Both the position numbers and the translations under genes were made by a program. Source: Scenedesmus sp. ARA3 (Eukaryota > Chlorophyta > Chlorophyceae > Sphaeropleales > Scenedesmaceae). From it: a stretch of 33,532 bases of DNA. The stretch is taken from assembly GCA_004335835.1 (NCBI GenBank), contig RWJK01001397.1:1-33532 (forward strand), written 5' to 3'. The notes below the pieces were generated by a model. The model was not told the DNA's origin and did not search any database. It was given only the letters and a program-made list of their open reading frames with translations. Shown in pieces: positions 1-10,777 of this stretch (position 1 is the first letter of the stretch; each line of letters begins with the position of its first letter).

Positions 1-607
1 GCCAGCGAGACGCTGGGCTACATGGCGGCCATCGTCACGCCCGACAGCAAGGTCGGCGTGGCGGTGCTGTCCATCCTGCTGGTGTTCCTGCTCAGCTTCT
101 CGGGATACCTGGTGAGTGATGGGGACAGAGGATGACGAGGGTGCGCTGATGCTACTGTTGCCAGCAGCGCACCCCGCTGTGCTGATGTGTTGCATGTCAC
201 GCACGCTGGCGCGCTCCCTGGCTCTTGCCCCTACTTGTCCAACTCTCCTCCTGCTGCACTGCCAACCCCTTCACCTTGCTGACCACCTGCCCGCCCTCAT
301 TGTGGCCGCCCGCTGCTCCTCGCCCGCGCAGGTGCGCAGCATCCCGGTGTACTTTGCATGGATCCCGCGCATCAGCTACTTCTCCTTCGCCACGGACGCC
401 GCGGCCGCCAACGAGTTCGACGGCCTCATCTTCACAGGCGGCGAAGCAGGCCCTGAGGGTGTGCCGGGGCTGAGCTTGCTGCCGCCCGCCATGCGCACGG
501 GGCTGAGTGTGGGCGGCAACCTGGGCGTGCTGCTGGGCATCACGGCGGGCTGCAGGCTGCTGTGCCTGGGCCTGCTGGAGGCGGCGGCACGCCTCAAGTT
601 CCTGTGA
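1..607 (+). CDS. ABCG-family ABC transporter, C-terminal part (5' end outside window)
   Basis: The exons are 1-111 and 332-607. The intron 112-331 is GT-AG and phase 0 (CTG|GTGAGT ... GCGCAG|GTG), and the stop is TGA at 605-607. The 128 visible residues are the end of an ABCG (white/PDR-type) transmembrane domain. They hold a hydrophobic helix (VAVLSILLVFLLSFSGYL), then an IPVYFAWIPRISYFSFA stretch followed by NEFDG. This matches the conserved extracellular loop of half-size ABCG proteins, where an IP..W..isY..Y segment is followed by an N-E-F motif. A final hydrophobic helix and a short basic tail (ARLKFL) end the protein. ABCG proteins use ATP to export lipids, sterols or other hydrophobic compounds. 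The nucleotide-binding domain would lie upstream of the window, so the substrate and the half- or full-size form cannot be judged. Confidence 0.85.
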
Positions 608-2510
608 GGCGCCGGCGGAGTGGTGTGACTGTGTGAGTGTCCACCACCACCCTCACGCAGTCAAAACGTACCAGCAAACAGATTAGCGCGTATGTCGTGG
701 ATGTTTTGAGGTGGTTGTGCGTGTGAGTGTGTGTGAGCAGCATGATGAGGGTGGGGCGGGGAGTGGCGGTGTGCTGTGCCCTGCGTGATGGCCTGCCAGC
801 AGGCGGCTCAGGCGGTGAAGGTTGCCGCTGCATGTGGTTGGGGCTGGACGACTGGGAATGGGATGACCAGCACACATGGCTGCTACTGCTGTTTGGCAGT
901 TTTCAGATTTTCCTGGCGCTGGCAGCACCTGTGAAGAGTGGTTGCACCAGTGCTGCAGGCATGGGGTTGTGACGGCTGACAGCTCTTGTTTTGGGATGTA
1001 GCTACCATATTGCGCTGCACATGTGGGCTCTGGTACTGCTGGTGGCACGAGGGGAGCCGCGTGGCCCTGTGGCCTGTGTGCACTGCAGTTGCCTCAAGTT
1101 GTGCTGCGCTTGGCGATGTATTGACTCAGCAGAGTCAAACGGGGCAGCTTGACATATTAGTGAATGCCTTCGTTTGGTGAACCAATCTCAGGACTGTTTC
1201 AACTGTTTAGTATGGCTCTTGGAAACTTATTTATGTTTATGAGGGCATGGCACGGTAAGACACTGCAGCCGAGGGTGGTGCTTCTTCACAAGTGGTGCTT
1301 ATTCACAGGTATTTATCATGTGGCTGCTGCTTGTGTGTACTGCTCGGCTGTGGTCGTGTTGGGTCGTGTGCTGTGCCTCTCAGTGCAGCTGCTGCATGCT
1401 GCTGCTGAGCTGTTTGTTTTCAGTGGTGCCGCGAGAGGTGCAGCGTACAGACAATGAGCCTTTCACTGTCAATTGCCAAGGCATGCTCTGTTGCGCGATA
1501 GCAGAAACCATGTATGTTGTTGCGTGTGCTGAATTCAACAGCACAACACTGAGCACAGTTTGAGTGCACTGGTGTCGTGCTGCATGTGTGGTACGTGGTG
1601 AGCTTGCGCTGTGGCTGCCATTTGCGCAGCAGCACTCAGTTGGCGTGTGGGGGTCAGGGGCAGGCATTGGCAGCACTATGGAAACCTTCTTGTGCAGCCA
1701 CACAACACATGTTACATGCATAGGAACGAGCTGTTGATGTGTTGGTGGACACCATCCATTCACCTATCTGCTGTGGTAGACAGGTGGGATCTGAAAATGC
1801 CACTCATGATGGTGGCCAGGCATAGCCTGGAGAGCACAACACCCAGCACATGTTATTTCTGCGTCATGTGCGGTGGAGACACGCTGCAGCTTGCATGCAT
1901 ATTGTCGTTGGGTTCTTTGGAATCATTTTGCATGCAACAAGGCTGTGCACTCTTACAGCATGTCCACACCAACATGCAGGTGCATCTCAGTTGACATGAA
2001 CTGTCCCCAGGCTGTGCAGGGTGAAGTTCTGACAGTACTTTGTTGCTTTGTCATCTGGTGAGTGGCTGCTGCTGAGCATTGTAGCCAAATCTAGTCTGGC
2101 CTGATTCAGACCCAGGCTTGCAGGATTGTAGCAGCTGCGCTGGCCTGTTTGCGGTTTTGACGCTGCCTGGGCAGCCTGCAGGGTTTGCCCTTGCGTCATG
2201 TGATCGCAATAAACAGCGCTAGCGGGGCACAGATGGATCACCTTGTTTGATAGCTGGTAACATCGTCTCCCAAGCCTCAGGCGCAGCCCCCGGCATGGCC
2301 CCTGGAGACCCCTCACTGCAGGCCCCTGCACCCCCATCGGGGTGCAGGGTGTGCAAACCCTGCCTGCCCACGTCAGGCGGTTCAGTAAGGCACATATGTG
2401 CAGCATTCCCGTCGGACGCGCTAAGCACTTGCTAGTAAGTACAAAGAAGTCGTAATAGCTTGACTGACAACAACGTGGGAAGATCGTGCGCACGTAGTTC
2501 TTCAACAGCT
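608..2510. other. Intergenic region / 3' UTR without a supported gene
   Basis: About 1.9 kb separates the ABCG stop from the next start codon. The first part is GT-rich and probably holds the ABCG 3' UTR, although no TGTAA motif lies close to the stop. The reading frames here are short, rich in Cys, His and Trp, and lack plausible splice partners, so I call no gene. The one structured element is an 11-bp perfect inverted repeat at 2324-2349, listed separately. Confidence 0.5.
2324..2349. repeat. Perfect 11-bp inverted repeat (hairpin, 4-nt loop)
   Basis: CCCTGCACCCC at 2324-2334 pairs perfectly with GGGGTGCAGGG at 2339-2349 around a 4-nt loop. It lies about 160 bp upstream of the mTERF-like gene. 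It could be a terminator-like RNA hairpin, a protein-binding palindrome or chance in a GC-rich stretch. Confidence 0.6.
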
Positions 2511-4483
2511 ATGCTGCTTTCCCGTTCCTTCAACGCTTGCAAGGTGCCGCACAGGCAGCTGCAAATGAGAATGGTCTTGAATTTTCATGCACATGCTGAT
2601 ACTTATTCTCGCCTTCGCAGTGCCAGAAGGGCAACAGCAGCGCAAGAGCAAGCAGTAGACTAGCAGGTGGGAGTCAGTCCTGCTGGACCTGTGGCTCTGT
2701 GCGATGCTGATCTCATCTCCTTCTGCATACATGCATGCACTGCTCACAATGAAATGACTCAGCATATCTCCTGCTCAACGGTAGGAGCTGCAGCTGCTTG
2801 TTCATGAGCAATACAGCTTCTGCTGTTCAGGTCGCGCTGCTCTGCTGCTGCTGCTACTGCTGCAGGCAGCACCAGCCAGGCGCGGCGATGCAGCAGTGCT
2901 GTGCGGCTACGAGCAGCGCCGGAGGCAGCCAACACGCTTGACGTGGAGCAGGTCGCAGACATCATCGCAGCGCAGCCCCTGGACGATGACCGTGAGCCAG
3001 CAACGCTGCTGCTGCTGCTGCTGTGGCCAGCGTTATGTTCCTGGCTGTGACCTGGCTCGCAGGGCACTGCACCTGAGTCCATGTTATTTGGATGTTTGTG
3101 TTAGGTGGTGGTTGTTCTTCGCTGTGGCTGCAACCCTGGCAACCGCATAGCTTGACATGCTCGGCAGTGTCAACGCGCAAGACGCCGTGCATGCAGCAGT
3201 ATCCATGCGCAAGCGCCTGCACATTTCAGGGCGGCCGCAGCGGCATGCTGTCTAGCGCATGCACAGCTGCACAAAACGTCATCAGGCCCGGCAGGTTGCA
3301 GTGTCTGCATTGTCAGCAATGCTGCACTGCCCCATGACCCTCAGCAGCAGCAGCAGCAGCAGCGTCGCCAGCTGCTGCTGCTGCTTCCACCCTCATCCAC
3401 ATGCACCACTGAGCCCTCTGTCCACACTGTATACTGCCTGGACTGAATTTCAACATTGCTCTGGCCCTGCAGTGCATGGCAGCATGCTGATGCTGCCCAA
3501 CATGCCGGGCAGCTGCAGGCAGGCAATGCTGCAGCAATAGCCCTGCTCTTCTGGAAGTCACCATCAGGTAGCTCGCAGCATGTGTGCAGGTGGCAGCACT
3601 GCAGCCACCTCTCAACTTCACTGAAGGCAGCACCACCTGCCGCCGCTGCTGCTGCTGCTGCTGTCGTCTGCCCTGCAGAGAAGAGCAGCCTTGAGGTGCT
3701 GACCAACACGCTGGGCGTGCCGCTGGGCACCGCCAAGGCCATGGTCTTCAAGAAGCGGGGCCTGGCGGCCATGGCCCCCGATGAGCTGCTGGACAGGGTG
3801 CGCACCGTGGCTGATGTGGTGGGCGTGACCACGGACCAGGCCATAGAGATGGTCACCATACAGCCGGGGCTGCTGTTCGACACACAGGTGCGGCTGGAGC
3901 AGGGGCAGGGGCAGGGCGGCAGCGCATGCGGTTGGTTGGGTGCAGGGCTAGTTGGGGTTTGTCGGCAGTTGCATGTAAACAAGGGTGCTGTGGCTGCATG
4001 TAGAGCGTTATGGGTTGCATTGTTGCCGCGGAGCAGCTGTTGCAGCAGTGCTGCAGCTTGGTGGCTGGATTGGGGTGCACGTGAGCGCAGCTTGGCCGCC
4101 CGGCGCCTGTACTGCATTGCACAGGTTTTCGCATTGCAACCCCTTGGTTGCTGGCAGGCTTGGCCTGTGGCTGCGGCTTGGCATGTGGTTGGCTGCTCGG
4201 CACAGTGCAACTGCGGCCGCTGAAGCTGCCATCAACTCACCCCTCTCTCCAATGCCCGGCTGTGCCCCCTCTGCTGTTTGTTCTGCGAGCGCAGAAGCAG
4301 GCTGAGGCGCTGAAGCTGGGCATCCGGGCCATCTGCTACGAGCTGAATGCTCCCAAGGAGGAGATTGTGGAGCTGATCCTGAAGAACCAGTCGGTGCTGC
4401 ACGGGCGCGACATGCACCTGTCAGTCGCTGACGTGGCGCACCTGGCGATGCTGCGGCAGCCCACGGGCCGCATTGCTGAGTGA
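2511..4483 (+). CDS. Small organelle-targeted helical protein with mTERF-like repeats
   Basis: The proposed exons are 2511-2543, 2817-2991, 3679-3887 and 4295-4483, totalling 606 nt (201 aa) with consistent phases. The last two exons are secure; the first two are inferred. The N-terminus (MLLSRSFNACKLLLFRSR, then an Ala/Ser/Arg-rich stretch to about residue 50) looks like a plastid or mitochondrial transit peptide. The mature part is helical and contains three spaced motifs of the form L..LGV....A..MV...P.LL: around LGVPLGTAKAMV, around VGVTTDQAIEMVTIQPGLL, and around LNAPKEEIVELILKNQSVL. Such ~30-residue helical repeats ending in P-x-L-L are typical of mTERF proteins, which bind organellar nucleic acid. 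At 201 aa it is shorter than usual mTERFs, so the family call is an inference. A stop codon in frame just upstream of 2817 forces an intron there. A TGTAA motif follows the stop at 4628-4632. Confidence 0.6.
3646..3663 (+). repeat. (CTG)6 tract just upstream of a 3' splice site
   Basis: Six CTG units lie in intron 2 of the mTERF-like gene, 15 nt before the acceptor AG at 3677-3678. CTG is on the transcribed sense strand. Confidence 0.8.
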
Positions 4484-4627
4484 TGTACAGAGTCAGGCGC
4501 TGGGTGTAGCGACTGGAAGAACGTCTTCAAGCTAAGGTTGCCGTTTGCATGCGGGTAGTGGATGTGGCGGAGGTGCGTGGCATGCTGCTCGACAGAATCC
4601 GGGTGTGAAGTACATGCACGCATGTCC

Positions 4628-4632
4628 TGTAA
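4628..4632 (+). promoter_or_regulatory. Candidate TGTAA polyadenylation signal
   Basis: TGTAA lies 145 nt after the stop of the mTERF-like gene. TGTAA (UGUAA) is the established chlorophyte poly(A) signal; its use here is inferred from position. Confidence 0.5.
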
Positions 4633-5073
4633 CTTGCGGTTTCGGTTGCTTACTACAATGCGCGCAATGCTTTCGGCGCGGTGTCAAAGCAATATGCATG
4701 TATATCTGTCAGCCTTGTTCTACTGGCGTTTCCTCCCGTAGTTTGAAGACGAGCCAATTGGTGCAGTGCGTCAACCGAACCAACTACCTGTGAATATCTC
4801 GTAGGTCGTCTGGCGCGACTAAAGATGCCGCATTATTATCTATATATCGAATACTAAGCTTGTTTAGGTGATTGACAGCGGGTCTCTGCGCACTCGGCGT
4901 CAAGGTATTCTTCAAGGCCGCAATTGTCGGGACGCCAGCCATTTGCCGGCAGGTAAAAACAATTAGATTTATTTAAGGTTGTAAATGCACAGCAAGTTTC
5001 TTGTAGATGCTGCCTTTACCTCACAACGGTCCTGTCCGCGTGACGGTCGAGATTCTGAGCCGGCTGGAAAGGA
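4633..5073. other. Intergenic region upstream of the Cys-rich protein gene
   Basis: This stretch is more AT-rich than its surroundings and includes a TATATATCG run near 4841. It has no coding exon that can be joined to a neighbour. It probably carries the upstream regulatory region of the secreted cysteine-rich protein gene. Confidence 0.45.
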
Positions 5074-5081
5074 CTTATAAG
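5074..5081 (+). promoter_or_regulatory. Candidate TATA box of the secreted Cys-rich protein gene
   Basis: CTTATAAG sits about 30 bp before a region that reads as a 5' untranslated exon. That exon would end at 5131 (CAG|GTGTGT), followed by a UTR intron 5132-5281 (TTTGCAG acceptor), and the ATG lies at 5328. Confidence 0.5.
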
Positions 5082-5327
5082 CTCAGCTCTGAACAGCATC
5101 ATCACTTCGACCATCGATCACGCAAATACAGGTGTGTATTTACATTCTTTCAGTATTAGCAAGTCTTGCCTAGATCACCATCGTGCGTACGTGCCCAAGC
5201 ATCCCGCGCTAGCCAGCATACAGCCATGCACACCCGATCACTCCTATTGTATGCTTATAATTAGTTGTTGTTTGTTTGCAGGCTAACCACGGGTAGCAAC
5301 CTTTTGCAAGCCACGCAAACAGGCAGG

Positions 5328-6870
5328 ATGAACAAGGTGAGCAGCACGCGCACACGCCTTCGCAGCAGCAGGATGCAGCAGCAACAAGCAGCAGCACTAC
5401 CTCGAAATTTGCAGCAGTATTAATCCAACCTAATAATGACAGCAACAGCTATGCCGGATCATTAGGTTGGTCTGGTTGCAGCAATTGCGTGGTTCGACAG
5501 CAGCACCAACTACCCAATGCGACCAGCTGCAGAGGTTAAGTTTGTATAAAACAATGTTTTTTGTAATTGATAGATGATATATTGCTGCCAGTCAGCCTCA
5601 TGTGAATACAGCTCAGGCAGCAGGTGCTTTGGCGCGCATCTTTGGCCCGATGCTCTCGGCATGGACGCCTGCGATTGGCCCACTGCATGCCTAACACATA
5701 TGCTGCTATGTATTGTGCATCACAGGCCCTCAGCATCGCGCTGCTGTTCGCAGCAGCTGCCCTTGTGGCAGCCAACGGCACCGTTGACGTCACACTGCCC
5801 AACCCACACGCCGCTGTCAACAGCGTGTCCGAGAGCGTCAGCGCACTGCACAAGTCCCTGTCGGCTGCACATAACATGGACATGTCAAAGTGCGAGTGCG
5901 AGAAGAAGTGCGACGACAAGAAGCAGGAGTTCTGCAAGGTCACACGTGAGCTGGAGTACAAGTGCAAGCCCACTGAGAAGGCCAAGGACTTCATCGAGTG
6001 CACCACCAAGTGCTTCACCGCCGACAACGTGATCGAGATCAACGTGCCCACCATCGACCTGAACAACAAGGGCAGTGAGTACCCTGCTGGCAGCGCTGAC
6101 ACACTGCTGCTGTGCATGCTGTTCAGTATGTGCTGCGGTGTCACTTCTCAGCAGCAGCATGCCACCACCACTGTCACAGCAGCAACAGCAGCATCACATG
6201 CCTACTGCATCACTGCCCTGCACGTCATGCAGGTTGCTTGCTCTTAGGCGCTGCTCTGTATGTACTGTCAGGACACTCACTGCCTGCTGCCTGGCAGTGG
6301 GCAACTGCTGCCAGCCACAGCCCTGTCAGCACATGCATCGTAATTGCACAACCAGCTGCACTGTTGCCACCTCTGCTTCTTAGCACTTGCATCACTCTAG
6401 AGTCCAGTCGCTGACCAGCCTGCTGCCTGCTGCTGCCTGCTGCTGCCCCCCTCCCCCCACCAGGGCGCCTGTTTGAGTCCACCCCCGTGACCAAGAACGG
6501 CGAGATTGTCCTGCAGCACCCCCTGGGCCACCTGCTGGGCGGCGCTGCCGGCGCTGGTGCTGCTGCCGGTGGTGCTGCCGGGGGCAAGGACGGCAAGGGC
6601 AAGGAGATCTGCCGCGAGATCTGCAAGCCTGGCACCCGCATGGTGGAGGACGAGGAGTGCGGCGACGAGGAGAGCGTCAAGTACGACTGCGAGGACAAGG
6701 TCATCTACTCATCCTGCAAGAACGTGTGCACCTGCCCCAACGGCGTGACCATTGAGACCAAGGAGAGCCCTAACCTGGTGGCGCTGGCAGCAGGCGCAGT
6801 CGGCACCGGCCACGGCGCCAAGGGTGCCCTGGCAGGCGCTGCCCTGCAGGCCGTGAACGCACTGCCTTAA
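5328..6870 (+). CDS. Secreted cysteine-rich protein with two mirror-image 7-Cys modules
   Basis: The coding exons are 5328-5336 (only three codons, Met-Asn-Lys), 5726-6074 and 6464-6870, giving 765 nt (254 aa) with phases 0 and 1. Residues 1-20 form a clear signal peptide (MNKALSIALLFAAAALVAAN), so the protein enters the secretory pathway. Module A (residues 59-99) has seven Cys with gaps 1, 3, 7, 9, 11, 3. Module B (169-210) has seven Cys with gaps 3, 11, 9, 8, 3, 1, which is the reverse order. Both are rich in Lys, Glu and Asp and lack helix breakers over most of their length. A Gly/Ala-rich linker (about 144-160) lies between them, and an Ala/Gly-rich tail ends the protein. I do not recognise the family. 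The spacing suggests two antiparallel helical arms cross-linked by disulfides. A TGTAA motif at 7591-7595 may end a long 3' UTR. Confidence 0.82.
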
Positions 6871-7876
6871 GCTGCCTGCTGTTTACAGGCGGTTTGACGT
6901 TGGTGATTTTATTGCTAAATGGTTCAAGAGCTGTGATGTGTCCAGCTGGCAGGTTTTCACCTGCCAGGCTGCGGCAGTGTTGCTGGTGTGTCTTGTAGGG
7001 TAGGATGTTTGGAATCAATTCTTTCGGCGCAGCATCATTCTTTCCGGCTTGACCAGTCAAGCTGTGTATAATTCTTTTGCATGTCGCGGGCGCGTGTGCT
7101 GCTTGCGCGCCTGGCAGCACCCTCACCAGGCTTGCCAGCTGCTGGATCATGCATGGGGTTGTTGCTGCAAAGCATGTCACACATCTGCTATGTTATGTCA
7201 CCAGCGCGGCAACCGGGTGCATATTGGCCAGCTGCATAGCATCCCACACGCAGTCCTGTGCACTGCTTTCATGTCTGTTGTTGACCCCTGCTGCTGCCGC
7301 ACTAGAGTAGGTGCCTTGTGTTCTTGACAGCTTCTTGCTTGGTTGTGGCATGCGCATGTATCCCTGTGGTCATGCCTAAACAACTGCATGCCGGTTGCAG
7401 CGTGGAGGAACAGACAGCTGCGTCATCATCTCATGTGTTGTGCACGGCAACCAAATGTGGCTCTAGAGTGCGCTTGCACTCTTGGTGTGGGAGTGGTGGC
7501 ATGGGTGTGCATATTACAGCGACTGCACAGCAGCGTGTGGCCAATACTCAGTGGCCTGTGGAAGGTTTGTGCATGTTGGCTGCACTTATGTGTAACATGA
7601 TGGTGCTTCAAGTACGTTCACCCAGCCTGTGCAATTACGTTTCCCTTGTGCCTGTGCCTGAGGCATGGCCCAGGGTCTGACCGCAGCCATCAGCAGCTGC
7701 ACAGATCACTGTTGCAAACAGTAAAACAGATCATAAAAAACATGCAACCACGTCACTGCTCTAGCAACACAGGCGTTACCTTCAACATGAGTTGCTTCTA
7801 GCGTCAGGCTGCAGCCTGATCCAGCTGGATCCCCTGTTATAGCAGTGTCCTGTCAGCTTCTGCATTGCCCTGCAGC
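6871..7876. other. Long 3' UTR / intergenic region
   Basis: About 1 kb lies between the Cys-rich protein stop and the TATA motif of the next gene. It is GT-rich and has no supportable exon. TGTAA at 7591-7595 is the nearest candidate polyadenylation signal for the upstream gene. Confidence 0.45.
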
Positions 7877-7882
7877 TATAAA
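7877..7882 (+). promoter_or_regulatory. Candidate TATA box of the steroid 5-alpha-reductase gene
   Basis: TATAAA occurs 170 bp upstream of the ATG at 8052. A start about 30 bp downstream would give a 5' UTR of about 140 nt. This rests on position and motif only. Confidence 0.45.
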
Positions 7883-8051
7883 CTTGACGGCAACATCTGT
7901 AACTGCTGAAACGTTGCTCAGCGCCCCAGGTCTGCTTATACTGTCTTCTACAGCGTGTGCGATGCTGTGAACTTTGGAACCGCAGACACCACCTCAGCAG
8001 TGCCCAGGAGGATAGCAGCCTGCAGCGCCTTCGTACATCACTTGCATCGAG

Positions 8052-10017
<1,966 letters not shown>

Positions 10018-10135
10018 CAGCTGCCCTGACATGGACACAAACTGGTGTATACATATAGGTACGTACCTACTGTATCATGCTTACAGTTGTGGTCTTGCCA
10101 CATGCATTGGGGGCTGATCACTTTGGGTTTTGCAT

Positions 10136-10140
10136 TGTAA
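10136..10140 (+). promoter_or_regulatory. Candidate TGTAA poly(A) signal of SRD5A
   Basis: TGTAA lies 119 nt downstream of the reductase stop codon, a typical distance in chlorophytes. Confidence 0.6.
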
Positions 10141-10297
10141 CAAGATAATGACCTGAAAAGTGGGATTTGCCAGTCCAGTGCATGCTGGGAGCCACTTTGA
10201 CGCTTGCTAGGGCATAGTGTGCTGCTGCGGCATGCTGCTGTCGCTTGATTTTTGGATCAGCGCAATGAGGTGACATCGCACAAAATCCTGCAACTTG

Positions 10298-10302
10298 TTA
10301 CA
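10298..10302 (-). promoter_or_regulatory. Candidate TGTAA poly(A) signal of acetylornithine aminotransferase
   Basis: TTACA on the + strand reads TGTAA on the minus strand, about 475 nt after the aminotransferase stop. Confidence 0.5.
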
Positions 10303-10777
10303 GTGAGGAACCGTTGGCACAACGACGATGTCATGACACCAATCAACTGAACACCAAGTGGCAGAGCCCGGGCTGCATCATGAGCAATGCTCTGTCAGTG
10401 CCCGGCCAGTCGGTGGGCCACCGACTTGACAAGTGCTGGAAGGTGCTGCATACCCTGACTTGACCACTCGACAGTGCACAACTGAACCCACTAAGCCTTG
10501 CAATACAACCAGCTCAAGGACAGCACTTGGCAAAATCTTCTCAAGGCCACACCGACTATAGTCATGCTAGCTACTGTACAAGACATCCCACAGCACAGCC
10601 GCCCGCCACTACCATAGCGCAAACAGCAGGGCAGCTATGCCTGCTGCTGTTGCTGCTGCTGCTGCCGCCGCCACTGCACCAGCCTGCTGTTGCTGCAGCT
10701 GCCAGAACCAGCGCCGCACTGCAACGCTCCGCAAGCTGCTGCATCTCCCAGCGCACCACCTCGCTGCTCATGATGCT

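Larger units (their letters stand above)
10018..10777. other. Convergent 3' UTR region of SRD5A (+) and aminotransferase (-)
   Basis: Two genes converge here. TGTAA on + at 10136-10140 and its complement TTACA at 10298-10302 lie about 160 bp apart and would end the two transcripts back to back. A near-palindrome (AGTCGGTGG G CCACCGACT, 10408-10426) lies in the aminotransferase 3' UTR. No further gene is seen. Confidence 0.55.

Noticed and set aside
3456..4223. A single 255-codon + frame
   Set aside because: Only 3679-3887 of it is an exon. The rest reads through intron sequence, shown by the phase-matched join to 4295-4483 and the donor at 3888.
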